Assembly: GCF_015637705.1 (NCBI RefSeq)
Contig: NZ_JADOBE010000002.1
Coordinates: forward strand, 124,001 to 188,000
DNA: 64,000 bases
Reading direction: 5' to 3'
From: Pseudomonas sp. N040
GTDB taxonomy: Bacteria > Pseudomonadota > Gammaproteobacteria > Pseudomonadales > Pseudomonadaceae
How positions within the stretch are numbered: the first letter of the stretch is position 1; each line of letters starts with the position of its first letter. Under the pieces are notes generated by a model. The model saw only the letters and a program-made list of their open reading frames with translations, did no database searches and was not told the origin of the DNA. The translations under genes were made by a program, and so were the position numbers. This document shows, one piece after another, positions 40,224-48,784 of this stretch.

Positions 40224-41315
40224 TCAGTGCTGGACACTATGCCGGCGGATGAACGCGCGGTCGAGGCGGTCTTTCCACCAGCCGAGCCAGCGGCCCTCGG
40301 CGCTCAGCCCGGCCCAGCTGAGCAAGGCGCCGCCACGGCCATCGGCGAGCAGCGCCAGGGCATGCCGTTGCGCCACGAACGCGTGCAGGCGCCGGCCGTG
40401 CAGCGCCGCCGCCAGGTTGGCTGCCAGCAGCGGGCCCTGGCGCACCGCGTACACGCCGTTGCGCAGCGTTCCGGGCAGGCTGGCGCAGTCGCCGGCGGCG
40501 AACACCCGCGGATGCGACAGGCTTTGCAGGGTCGGGGCGACCGTGACGAAGCCTTGCGCGTCGCAGGCCAGCCCGCACGCGCGCAACCAGGGCCAGGCAC
40601 TGGCGCCAGTGGCGAGGATCACCCGCGTACCGCGCCAGGCCGGCTGCCGCCCAGCCAGCAGGCAATCGCCCTGGATGCTCTCCACCGCGACGCCTTCCCG
40701 TACGCTCACCCCGGCCCGCGCCAGATGGCGCAGTGCACGCTGGCGCAAGGTCGCGGGGTGGCCGGCCAGCAACGGCCCGGCACTCAGCAGGGCGACTGCC
40801 GGCACCCGGGTGGCCAGCGCCAGCGCCAGTTCCACGCCGGCCGCCCCGCCGCCGAGGATCGCCAGCGGCTGCGGCGCGGCCTGCCAGCGGCTCCAGCCGG
40901 CGAGGAAGTCCGCGAAGGGTTTGACCGGCAGCTGCTCCAGCCGGGCATCCGCCGCCGCTGGCAGCCGCGCGACTTGCGCGCCGAGGTTCAGCGACAGCCA
41001 GGTGGCTGAAATACGCTCGCCGCTGGCCAGGGCCACGCTGCCGGCCTGCGGATCGAGCCCGACCAGCTGTCCTTCGAGCAGCTCCACCGCGGCGGCGGCG
41101 CACAGCGCAGGCAGCGCCACGCAGCAGTCTGCCGGCGCGTAGCGGCCGCCCAGCAGCCCCGGCAGCATGCCCGAGTACCAGGCCTGCGGGCCGGCGCTGA
41201 GCAGCGCGATACGGCCCCGGGGTCGCGATCCCTGGGCCCACTGGCGCAGCACGCCGAGATGGGCATGCCCGGCGCCCGCCAGCAGCAGGTCGAAGCCCGG
41301 CTTCACCGGCGCCAC
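40224..41315 (-). CDS. FAD/NAD(P)-dependent oxidoreductase, NDH-2/SelD-N-terminal-like
   Basis: This 363-residue two-dinucleotide-binding-domain flavoprotein has FAD motif LLLAGAGHAHLGVL near 10-23, a second Rossmann motif LAILGGGAAGVELALAL near 150-166, and the C-terminal flavin-contact VFAAGDCASLPGT near 270-282. It lacks the redox-active cysteine pair of disulfide reductases, and resembles type-II NADH dehydrogenases and the flavoprotein domain fused to some SelD proteins. It overlaps the preceding TVP38 fusion gene by 13 bases, so the two are translationally coupled. Reaction unknown. Confidence 0.8.
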   Translation of the reverse strand: MAPVKPGFDLLLAGAGHAHLGVLRQWAQGSRPRGRIALLSAGPQAWYSGMLPGLLGGRYAPADCCVALPALCAAAAVELLEGQLVGLDPQAGSVALASGERISATWLSLNLGAQVARLPAAADARLEQLPVKPFADFLAGWSRWQAAPQPLAILGGGAAGVELALALATRVPAVALLSAGPLLAGHPATLRQRALRHLARAGVSVREGVAVESIQGDCLLAGRQPAWRGTRVILATGASAWPWLRACGLACDAQGFVTVAPTLQSLSHPRVFAAGDCASLPGTLRNGVYAVRQGPLLAANLAAALHGRRLHAFVAQRHALALLADGRGGALLSWAGLSAEGRWLGWWKDRLDRAFIRRHSVQH

Positions 41316-43441
41316 TGGTGGAAGCGCGCCAGCCAGCGCAGGACCCGTTGCGGGGCATGCGCGCGCTTCCAGGCGCCGGCCACGTATTTGTTGGCTTCCG
41401 CCAGGGTCGGATAGATATGAATGGTGCCGAGGATCTTGTTCAGCCCATAGCCGTGCTGCATCGCCGCGACGTACTCGGCGATCAGCTCGCCGGCCTGCGC
41501 GCCGACGATGGTCACTCCGAGGATGCGGTCCTTGCCCGGTACGCTGAGCACCTTGATAAAGCCCTGCGCGGCATCCTCGGCGATGGCGCGGTCCAGCTCG
41601 TCGATGCCGTAGCGGGTCACCTCGCAGGCGATGCCTTGGGCTGCCGCCTCCTGTTCGGTCAGGCCGACGCGCGCCACTTCGGGCTCGGTGAAGGTCGCCC
41701 GGGGGATGACCCGGTAATCCACCTTGAACCGGCGGAAACCGCCAAACAGGCTGTTGAGCGCCGCATACCAGGCCTGATGCGCGGCAACATGGGTGAACTG
41801 GTAGGGCCCGGTGACATCGCCCACCGCGTAGATATTGGGAAAGCGCGTGGCCAGGTATTCGTCGGTTTCCAGGCTGCCGTCCGCGCGCAGCCCCAGTTGC
41901 AAGGCTTCGGCGCCGAAGCCGCTGACATTGGCGACCCGGCCCAGTGCCAGCAGCACCCGGTCAAACGGCAGGCGCACCTCACTGTGTTCGCGCAGGTCCT
42001 CGCAAACCAGCTGGCGCTGGCCGTCGACCACCTCGAAGCGCAGCGCGCGGTGCTGCAGGCGCACGTCCACGCCGTCGCCACGCAACCCGGCAAGCAGCAC
42101 CGCGCTGGCTTCCGCATCCTCCCGCGGCAGCAGGCGCTGGTTGCGCTGCACCAGGGTGACCGCGCTGCCCAGGCGCTGGAACGCCTGCGCCAGCTCGCAG
42201 CCAACCGGCCCGCCACCGAGCACCAGCAGGCGCGCCGGCTGCGCGCGCAGTTCCCAGACGTTGTCCGAAGTCAGCGGCTCGACCAGTTCGATGCCCGGAA
42301 TATCCGGCACCAGCGGCCGCGCGCCGGTGGCGATGATGATCGCGCGGGCGCTCAGGGTGCGGCCATTCACCTCGACGGTCCACGGCGAGGTGAGGCGCGC
42401 CTCGCCCTGCAGCACCTCGACGCCCAGCCCGCGGTAGCGCTCGACCGAATCATGCGGTTCGATGTCGGCGATGACCCGTTGCACGCGCTGCATCACCGCG
42501 GCGAAATCCACCTCGACCGCGACCGGCCTGAAGCCCAGCTGTCCGGCCTTGCGCATCTCGCTGGCCAGGCGGGCCGAGCGCAGCAGCGCCTTGGACGGCA
42601 CGCAGCCGGTATTCAGGCAGTCGCCGCCCATCCGGTGCTTCTCGATCAGGGTCACCCGGGCCTTCACCGCGGCGGCAATGTAGGCCGAGACCAGCCCGCC
42701 GGAACCGGCGCCGAGTACCAGCAGGTTGCGCTCGAAGGACTTCGGCCTGCTCCAGCCGGCATAGACCCGGCGCGCCCTGAAGACCTCCAGCGCCTTGCGC
42801 GACAGCAACGGCAGCAGCCCGAGCAGGGCAAAGGCGCCGAGCAGCCCCGGCGAGAGAATCCCGCCCAGCGAATCCAGGCGGGCCAGCTCGCGCCCGGCGT
42901 TCACGTAGACCAGCGTGCCCGGCAGCATGCCCAGCTGGCTGACCCACCAGAAGGTGCGCAGCGGCAGCCGGGTCAGGCCCATGGCCAGGTTGATCAGGAA
43001 GAACGGGAAGACCGGCACCAGGCGCAGGGCGAACAGGTAGGCCGGGCCTTCGCGCTGGATGCCCTGGTTGATCCCGGCCAGCCGCTGGCTGAAGCGGGCC
43101 TGCACCCAGTCGCGCAGCAGGAAGCGGCTGAGCAGCATGGCCAGGCTCGCGCCCAGCGTCGAGGCGAAGGACACCAGCAAGGTGCCGCCAAGCAGGCCGA
43201 ACAGCGCGCCGCCGACCAGCGTCATCAGCGCCGCGCCGGGCAGCGACAGCGCGGTGACTGCCACATACACCAGCAGGAACAGGCCGCCGGCCAGCCACGG
43301 ACTGGCCGCCACGCGGGCTTCCAGGCTGGCCTGCTGGGCCTTGAGGCTGGCGAGGCTGAAGTACTGGTCCAGGTCGAAGGCGAAGAATGCACCCAGCAGC
43401 GCCAGCAACAGGAGCAGCAGCGCCAGCTTAGACCGATTCAT
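41303..43441 (-). CDS. TVP38/TMEM64 membrane domain fused to a mercuric/lipoamide-reductase-like flavoprotein
   Basis: The start at 43441 gives 712 residues. The N-terminal part (1-235) is a TVP38/TMEM64 (DedA-like) membrane domain with several helices and the re-entrant loop region (SLPGAALMTLVGGALFG). From about 245 on it is a pyridine nucleotide-disulfide oxidoreductase with FAD motif VLGAGSGGLVSA, redox pair GGDCLNTGCVPSKAL near 287-301, NAD motif VLGGGPVGCELAQ, and a dimerisation domain ending HIYPTLAEANKY. It lacks the C-terminal cysteine pair of true mercuric reductases. The start overlaps the symporter stop by 14 bases. The substrate is unknown; a role in the local arsenic/sugar pathway is inferred from context. 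Confidence 0.85.
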   Translation of the reverse strand: MNRSKLALLLLLLALLGAFFAFDLDQYFSLASLKAQQASLEARVAASPWLAGGLFLLVYVAVTALSLPGAALMTLVGGALFGLLGGTLLVSFASTLGASLAMLLSRFLLRDWVQARFSQRLAGINQGIQREGPAYLFALRLVPVFPFFLINLAMGLTRLPLRTFWWVSQLGMLPGTLVYVNAGRELARLDSLGGILSPGLLGAFALLGLLPLLSRKALEVFRARRVYAGWSRPKSFERNLLVLGAGSGGLVSAYIAAAVKARVTLIEKHRMGGDCLNTGCVPSKALLRSARLASEMRKAGQLGFRPVAVEVDFAAVMQRVQRVIADIEPHDSVERYRGLGVEVLQGEARLTSPWTVEVNGRTLSARAIIIATGARPLVPDIPGIELVEPLTSDNVWELRAQPARLLVLGGGPVGCELAQAFQRLGSAVTLVQRNQRLLPREDAEASAVLLAGLRGDGVDVRLQHRALRFEVVDGQRQLVCEDLREHSEVRLPFDRVLLALGRVANVSGFGAEALQLGLRADGSLETDEYLATRFPNIYAVGDVTGPYQFTHVAAHQAWYAALNSLFGGFRRFKVDYRVIPRATFTEPEVARVGLTEQEAAAQGIACEVTRYGIDELDRAIAEDAAQGFIKVLSVPGKDRILGVTIVGAQAGELIAEYVAAMQHGYGLNKILGTIHIYPTLAEANKYVAGAWKRAHAPQRVLRWLARFHQWRR

Positions 43442-44840
43442 GGGCGGCCCCGCTCGGCTGCGCAGCGCTGGCAGGCAGCAGGCCCGCCAGCAGGTAGGCC
43501 GCAGTGCAGAGCAACAGGCCATAGAGGTTGGTGCCGAGCAGCAAGGCATATTTGCCGCTACCGATGGCCCAGCCCGCGGGTATCCAGTCCAGTGTCAGCG
43601 CGACGCCGAGCAGCAGGCCGGTCCAGAAGCTCAGGTGAAAACCCAGCCGGGTCGGCCGCACCAGGCCGTGCAGGACGAACACCGGCGCCAGGCCGATGAC
43701 CATGGTGCCGCTGATGGTGGTGGCCTTGAGGATATCGGTACCCGCCAGCATCGGCAGGTTACCCAGCACGGCAAAGCTGACCATGGCGGCGATGCCCACG
43801 CCGATGGCCTTCTGCCCCAGGTCGCGCCCGGCCAGCCGCGGCAACTCGCGGCCGGCCAGCTTGGCCAGGCTGGAAAAGGTTGAGTCCAGGGTGGAGCCGG
43901 CAGCCGAGACCATCACCACCGTCATCACCAGCAGGGCCACCACGCCCATCGACTTGGCCAGTGCCGCCGGCACATTGTCGCCGGCGGCGATGCCCGCCAG
44001 GCTGGCGTGCACGCCGATCAGGCTGAACGCCAGAATCGCCAGGAAACCCAGCACCCCAGCCAGCACGAAGGAACGGCGCATGCTGCGTTCATCGCTGATG
44101 AAGCCGCGGTCGGTCAGCACCGGATCGTGAAACGGGTAGCTGAACACCTGCAGGCCGGCCACCAGCAGCAGATCGACCCCGGCATCCAGGCGCCAGTGGC
44201 TGGTGCTGGCCAGTTCGGCAACGCTGTGCTGCGGCAGCACCAGGCCGAGCACCCAGAGCAGCGCGATGAGGAAGATCGCGGCCTGCGCGGCATCGGTGAT
44301 GATCGAGCTGCGCAGCCCGCCGCGCAGGCTGTAGGCCAGGGTCACCGCGGTGAACAGCAAAGCGGCGCCAATGAAGCCGGCGCTGCCGGACGCGCCGTAA
44401 TAGCCGCCGACCACCGCGGTGTTGCTCCACACCTCGTTGAACAGGCGGATCAGGATCGCCGCCGTGAACGCCAGCGCCGCCGCCCGCCCGTAGTGGCTGG
44501 TCAGAAAGCTGACCAGGCCGGTGGCGGCGAAGCGCCGGCGCAAGCGGTAGATGACGAAACCGGCCAGCGGAATCGACAGCCAGTAGGTGGCATACGCCAG
44601 GCCGCCGACCAGCCCATAGCTGGCCCCGAGGTTGGCGGCATTGGTCACCGACTTGGCAAATATCCAGCTGATGAAGATGCTCGAGGTCAGCAACCAGGGC
44701 GCCGCGCTGCGGCCCTGTGCATCCTCGCCATGGAAAAACCCGCCGATAGTCACCGTCCGCGGTGACAGGGCATACATCAGCACACCGTACACCAGCAGAA
44801 AACCCCAGAAAAAAATCCCGATCAGGCCCGTCGCTTCCAT
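43428..44840 (-). CDS. Sodium:solute symporter family transporter
   Basis: This 470-residue protein has about 12-13 hydrophobic helices. The sodium:solute symporter signature is present, with the sodium-site region NLGASYG(LVGG) near 70-80 and a helix containing SAAGSTLDSTFSSLAKLAGRE near 305-325. The sequence ends in a short polar tail. It starts 10 bases after arsS and overlaps the next gene by 14 bases, so it is firmly part of the ArsS-headed operon. It could import a sugar, nucleoside or other precursor; no substrate motif is decisive. Confidence 0.85.
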   Translation of the reverse strand: MEATGLIGIFFWGFLLVYGVLMYALSPRTVTIGGFFHGEDAQGRSAAPWLLTSSIFISWIFAKSVTNAANLGASYGLVGGLAYATYWLSIPLAGFVIYRLRRRFAATGLVSFLTSHYGRAAALAFTAAILIRLFNEVWSNTAVVGGYYGASGSAGFIGAALLFTAVTLAYSLRGGLRSSIITDAAQAAIFLIALLWVLGLVLPQHSVAELASTSHWRLDAGVDLLLVAGLQVFSYPFHDPVLTDRGFISDERSMRRSFVLAGVLGFLAILAFSLIGVHASLAGIAAGDNVPAALAKSMGVVALLVMTVVMVSAAGSTLDSTFSSLAKLAGRELPRLAGRDLGQKAIGVGIAAMVSFAVLGNLPMLAGTDILKATTISGTMVIGLAPVFVLHGLVRPTRLGFHLSFWTGLLLGVALTLDWIPAGWAIGSGKYALLLGTNLYGLLLCTAAYLLAGLLPASAAQPSGAAHESV

Positions 44841-44850
44841 TATCTATCCC

Positions 44851-45822
44851 CTATTCCTTGAGTGCGCCACCACAGCTCGAGCCCTGCCCGGCGGTGCAGG
44901 CATAGCAATGGTCGCGGGTCACGATGGGCCGGCCGTCCAGGCTGGCGCTGCGCAGCAGGTCGCGCAGGTGCGCGCGCTGGCGGCCGATCAGCGCCGGCAT
45001 CGGCAGGTCGAGCATCTGGTTGAAGTCGCAGTCATACAGGTAGCCCTGCCAGTCGACGCTGACCAGGCTGCGGCACATCACCGTTTCCAGGTTTTCCGCT
45101 CGATAACTGTCGCGCAGCAGTTGCATGTACTGGTTGAAGCCGCCCTGGCTGACCAGGGTGCTGCCGAAGCGCGCGATCGGCTGGTTGGTGATGGTCAGCA
45201 GATGGTTGAAGCGGATGCCGAAGTCCTCGGCCAGGTGCGCCTTGTAGTCGGCTTCCAGTTGCGCCTGCGGTGGCGGCAGGCTCGGCCCCTGCGGGTTGTA
45301 CACCAGATTCAGGATCAGGCCGCTGCCGTCGCTGCCATAACCCAGGCGGTTGAGCGCCTGCAATCCGGCAATGCTCGCGGCGAACACCCCGTCGCCGCGC
45401 TGGCGGTCGACATTGGCCCGCGCATAGCACGGCAGCGAGGCGCTGATTTCCACGCCCTGCGCGGCGAGGAAGTCGGCCAGGTCCTCCTGGCCCGGCTCGC
45501 CGAGGATGGTCAGGTTGCAGCGATCGATCACCCGCAGGCCGGCCTGGCGCGCATGCCGGACCAGCTCGCGAAAGCGCGGGTGCAGCTCCGGTGCGCCGCC
45601 GGTGAGGTCGAGAGTCTGCACCCTGTGGCAGTCGAGTACCTGCAGCAGCAGCGCCAGGCTCTCGTCGGTCATTGCCTCGCTGCGGGTCGGCCCGGCGTTG
45701 ACATGGCAGTGCAGGCAGCGCTGGTTGCAGCGGTAGGTGAGATTGACCTGCAGCGCTTGCAGCGGGCCGCGCGCAAGGGCGGGGAAACCGAGGGCATCAA
45801 GCAGGGGCAAGGTGGCATGCAT
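44851..45822 (-). CDS. arsS: Arsenosugar biosynthesis radical SAM protein
   Basis: This 323-residue protein has the radical SAM iron-sulfur motif CX3CX2C as Cys32, Cys36, Cys39 (RCNQRCLHCH). The SAM-contact GGAPE lies near 75-79. A C-terminal DUF3641 region carries additional cysteines (CRSL near 240, YDCDFN near 258, CYACTAGQGSSCGG at the end) for auxiliary clusters. This is the ArsS family, which adds the 5'-deoxyadenosyl group to dimethylarsenite on the way to oxo-arsenosugars. It heads a minus-strand operon with a symporter, two flavoproteins, a sulfotransferase and a membrane protein. Its usual methyltransferase partner arsM is not in the window. Confidence 0.88.
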   Translation of the reverse strand: MHATLPLLDALGFPALARGPLQALQVNLTYRCNQRCLHCHVNAGPTRSEAMTDESLALLLQVLDCHRVQTLDLTGGAPELHPRFRELVRHARQAGLRVIDRCNLTILGEPGQEDLADFLAAQGVEISASLPCYARANVDRQRGDGVFAASIAGLQALNRLGYGSDGSGLILNLVYNPQGPSLPPPQAQLEADYKAHLAEDFGIRFNHLLTITNQPIARFGSTLVSQGGFNQYMQLLRDSYRAENLETVMCRSLVSVDWQGYLYDCDFNQMLDLPMPALIGRQRAHLRDLLRSASLDGRPIVTRDHCYACTAGQGSSCGGALKE

Positions 45823-46041
45823 AGGGTTCTACTCTGGGAAACTGCTCATTGGAGTCGTGACAGGCGCCAGCGTTACAGGGGCCGGCAAGACCAGCTGGTG
45901 CGGCTCCGGCTGCGCCGTGCGCACAGGAGCTTTATAGCGTGAAAAGCCAAAACACCGGATGATTGGCAGACAGCCCTTTTGTAACAAATGCCCGGGCTGG
46001 ATGTCCTTGGGAGACCCACCGCAGATGCCCGGGAGAGAAGC

Positions 46042-46743
46042 GTGACCGCCAGCCATAGCCGCGACACCGCGACTGTCATTACGCCCTGCCTGGTGCTGCT
46101 GTGCAAGCACCCGGCTCCCGGCCACTCGAAACAGCGCCTGGCCAGCCAGATCGGCCGCCTGCCGGCGCTGACAATAGCCCGCTTGCTGCTCGACTGTGCG
46201 CTGGAAGACCTGCGGCAGTGGCCGGGAGCGCGGGTAATTGCCCCGGATCAGGCGCACGACCTGGCCTGGGCACAGGCAGTCTGCCCGCCAGCCTGGGTGC
46301 TGGCGCAGGGCGAAGGCAACCTGGGGCAGCGCCTGAATGCCCTGGACCGGGCGTTGCGCGCGCGCGGCGAGCAGCGCCTGCTGTACATCGGCAGCGACTG
46401 TCCGGCGCTGCGGCCAGCCGACTATGCGCGGGTGGCGCAGCTGCTCGAGTCCTGCGACAGCGTGCTGCTCGGGGCGCGCGACGGTGGCGTGGTTTTGCTG
46501 GCCTCCAACCGGCCGTGGCCGGACCTCAGCCAGCTGCCGTGGAGTACCGCGCAGCTGGGTGAGGCCCTGGCCGCTTGCTGCGTGGCCGCAGGGCACTCGC
46601 TGCACGTGGCAGGCGAACTGTTCGATATCGACCAGCAGGAGGATCTGGCGCTGCTGGGCGACGGCCTGGCCGGGGATAACCGCCCCGCCCGGCGCGCCCT
46701 GCTCGCCGCCCTGCCCGCGCTGGGGATCGCCGCACATGCCTGA
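46042..46743 (+). CDS. DUF2064 glycosyltransferase, arsenosugar-associated family (TIGR04282)
   Basis: The GTG at 46042 has a GGGAGAG site and gives 233 residues; an upstream ATG lacks a ribosome site. It matches DUF2064/TIGR04282: LLCKHPAPGHSKQRLA near 19-34, GNLGQRLN near 94-101, IGSDCPALRPADY near 116-128, and a C-terminal DIDQQEDLALL. Members are nucleotide-sugar-type transferases that repeatedly occur next to ArsS and the TIGR04283 glycosyltransferase. It is divergent from arsS, with a 219-base gap, and overlaps the next gene by 8 bases. Confidence 0.86.
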   Translation: MTASHSRDTATVITPCLVLLCKHPAPGHSKQRLASQIGRLPALTIARLLLDCALEDLRQWPGARVIAPDQAHDLAWAQAVCPPAWVLAQGEGNLGQRLNALDRALRARGEQRLLYIGSDCPALRPADYARVAQLLESCDSVLLGARDGGVVLLASNRPWPDLSQLPWSTAQLGEALAACCVAAGHSLHVAGELFDIDQQEDLALLGDGLAGDNRPARRALLAALPALGIAAHA

Positions 46744-47485
46744 CACCCCGGCCAATCTGCGCATATCCGCCCCGCCCATCAGCCTGGTGATTCCCTGCTA
46801 CCGCGACGAAGCCAGCCTGGCCCGGCTGCTCGCGCAGCTGCGCCAATTGCCTGCCAGCAGCGCGCAGGAACTGCAGATCATCGTGGTGGATGCGGCACGC
46901 AATCCGGCCTGCCAGCAGCTGTGCGGGCAATATGCCGCGCAGTGGCTTGGCGCCCAGCCGTGCCGCGGCGAACAGCTGCGCCTGGGTGCGGCCCAGGCGC
47001 AACATGCGCTGCTCTGGTTCCTGCATGCCGACGCGCAGCTGCAGGGCGATCCGCTGGTGCAGCTCCGCGCGGCACTGGCCGGCGGCGCCGTCGCTGGCTA
47101 TTTCGACTTTCGCTTTGCCGGACCCGGCTGCTGGCAGGGCCGCCTGCTCGAACGGCTGACCAACTGGCGTACCCGCTTCGGCATCCCCTATGGCGATCAG
47201 GGGTTGTTTGCCACGCGCACGGCCTACTTCGGCAGCGGGCAGCACAGTCCGTGGCCGCTGTTCGAGGAGGTGGAGCTGGTGCGCCAGCTGCGCCGGCACG
47301 GCCGCCTGGTCCGCCTCGCGCAGGGCCTGCAGGTCGATCCGCGGCGCTGGCAACGCGATGGCTGGTGGCGCCGTTCGCTGCGCAATCGCCTGCTGGCCGC
47401 GGCCTTCATGCTCGGCGTGCCGGCCAGCCGGCTGGCGCACTGGTACACCCCGCGCAAGCCTGCTGCGCGGCCTGCCGATCGGTAG
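46736..47485 (+). CDS. GT2-like glycosyltransferase, arsenosugar-associated family (TIGR04283)
   Basis: The ATG at 46736 overlaps the previous stop (ATGCCTGA junction) and gives 249 residues; the much longer upstream frame is a shadow of the preceding gene. A GT2 domain is visible: ISLVIPCYRDEASLARLL near 14-31, VVDAARNPA near 52-60, WFLHADAQL near 97-105 (the DXD-like position), and PYGDQGLFATR near 147-157. It belongs to the TIGR04283 group found with ArsS. A sugar or sugar-phosphate transfer to the arsenic-adenosyl intermediate is the likely but untested role. Confidence 0.86.
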   Translation: MPDTPANLRISAPPISLVIPCYRDEASLARLLAQLRQLPASSAQELQIIVVDAARNPACQQLCGQYAAQWLGAQPCRGEQLRLGAAQAQHALLWFLHADAQLQGDPLVQLRAALAGGAVAGYFDFRFAGPGCWQGRLLERLTNWRTRFGIPYGDQGLFATRTAYFGSGQHSPWPLFEEVELVRQLRRHGRLVRLAQGLQVDPRRWQRDGWWRRSLRNRLLAAAFMLGVPASRLAHWYTPRKPAARPADR

Positions 47486-47550
47486 TACGGGGGCAACCCG
47501 CGTACCGATTGCCCGGCAAACGTGCACCCGCCCTACGCGTCAGCTCGTGC

Positions 47551-48699
47551 CTACAAGCCCATCTGCTTGCTGATGATCTCGTTCATCACTTCGCGGGTGC
47601 CGCCACCGATCGAGAGGATGCGGTTGTCGCGGTACAGCCGCTCGACCAGGCTCTCGCGCATGAAGCCCATGCCGCCGAGGATCTGCGTGGCGTCGTAGGT
47701 GATGCGGTCGGACACGTCGGTGGCGAAGTTCTTGGCCATCGAGATTTCCTTGATCACGCTCTTGCCGGCCGCCATCTTCGCCGCCTGCCGGTAGGTGAAT
47801 TCACGGGACACCTCCAGCTGGGTGGCCATCTCGGCCAGGCGGTGCTTGAGCACCTGGAACTTGCCGATCGGCTTGCCGAACGCTTCACGCTCCCTGGCCC
47901 ACTTCAGCGACTCTTCCAGCGCCAGCTGGGAGGTCATGTTGGCCATGATCGCCAACGACAGCCGCTCGCTCTGGAAATTGGCCATGATCCCGGCAAAGCC
48001 CATGTTCTCCACGCCGATCAGGTTGTCGACCGGCACCTTGCAGTCGTCGAAGAACAGTTCAGCAGTATCCGACGCCCACCAGCCCATCTTCTTCAGCGAA
48101 CGGCCGACGCTGAAGCCAGGCGTGCCCTTCTCGATCAGCAGCAGGCTGACCCCGCCGAAGCCGTCGCCACCGGTGCGCACCGCCACGGTGTAGAAGTCGG
48201 CCCGTACACCGCTGGTGATGAAGGTCTTGCTGCCGGTCACCCGGTAGCAATCACCCTCGCGCACCGCGCGGGTCTTCAGGCTGGCCACGTCGGAACCGCC
48301 GGAAGGCTCGGTGACCGCCAGCGCCATGATCTTCTCGCCGGCCAGCACCTGCGGCACCACGCGGTCGCGCAGCGCCGGCCTGGCCCACTTGAGCACCGGC
48401 GGCATGCCGATATCCAGCGAACCAAGCCCGGCGACCAGACCACCGGAACCACAGCGCATCAGTTCCTCGCTGGCCGCCACCTTGGCAAACAGGTCGCCTT
48501 CATAGCTGCCGCCGTACTGCTCGGGATAGCCGATGCCGAGGATGCCGGCCGCACCGGCCTTCTGGTACAACTCGCGGGGAAACGCTTCGGCCTCCTCCCA
48601 CTCGCAGATGTGCGGCAGGATTTCACGCTCGACAAAGCGGCGGACCGTGTCGCGGACCAGCTGGTGTTCGGCGTTGAAATATTCCTGGCAGGCGCTCAT
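47551..48699 (-). CDS. Acyl-CoA dehydrogenase
   Basis: This 382-residue acyl-CoA dehydrogenase has the FAD-site motif ALAVTEPSGGSDVASLKT near 125-142 and the C-terminal YDATQILGGMGF near 336-347. The final segment IGGGTREVMNEII is typical. The catalytic base region near residues 355-370 is RESLVERLYRDNR, as in branched- or terpenoid-type dehydrogenases. It converts an acyl-CoA to the enoyl-CoA, passing electrons to ETF. A perfect TetR-type palindrome lies just upstream, but no TetR gene is adjacent. The chain-length preference cannot be assigned. Confidence 0.9.
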   Translation of the reverse strand: MSACQEYFNAEHQLVRDTVRRFVEREILPHICEWEEAEAFPRELYQKAGAAGILGIGYPEQYGGSYEGDLFAKVAASEELMRCGSGGLVAGLGSLDIGMPPVLKWARPALRDRVVPQVLAGEKIMALAVTEPSGGSDVASLKTRAVREGDCYRVTGSKTFITSGVRADFYTVAVRTGGDGFGGVSLLLIEKGTPGFSVGRSLKKMGWWASDTAELFFDDCKVPVDNLIGVENMGFAGIMANFQSERLSLAIMANMTSQLALEESLKWAREREAFGKPIGKFQVLKHRLAEMATQLEVSREFTYRQAAKMAAGKSVIKEISMAKNFATDVSDRITYDATQILGGMGFMRESLVERLYRDNRILSIGGGTREVMNEIISKQMGL

Positions 48700-48731
48700 T
48701 GGGCATCTCCGATAATGACTGGAGATACATT

Positions 48732-48749
48732 ACCAAGCGCTTGCTTGGT
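48732..48749 (-). promoter_or_regulatory. TetR-type operator before the acyl-CoA dehydrogenase
   Basis: The 18-bp palindrome ACCAAGC-GCTT-GCTTGGT is perfect in its 7-base arms. It matches the common operator of TetR-family repressors that control acyl-CoA catabolic genes in pseudomonads. It lies 33 bases upstream of the dehydrogenase start, placed to cover the promoter. The regulator itself is not encoded next to it. Confidence 0.75.
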
Positions 48750-48784
48750 TAGCAAAGCGGCACTCTGGCCATGCAGCAGGCCAT

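Noticed and set aside
41303..43441. Mercuric reductase (merA)
   Set aside because: The redox pair is present, but the C-terminal vicinal cysteines and heavy-metal-associated domain are missing and no mer genes are nearby.
46337..46735. N-terminal extension of the GT2-like glycosyltransferase
   Set aside because: The extra residues come from another frame of the preceding glycosyltransferase gene; the GT2 domain begins right after the ATG at 46736.
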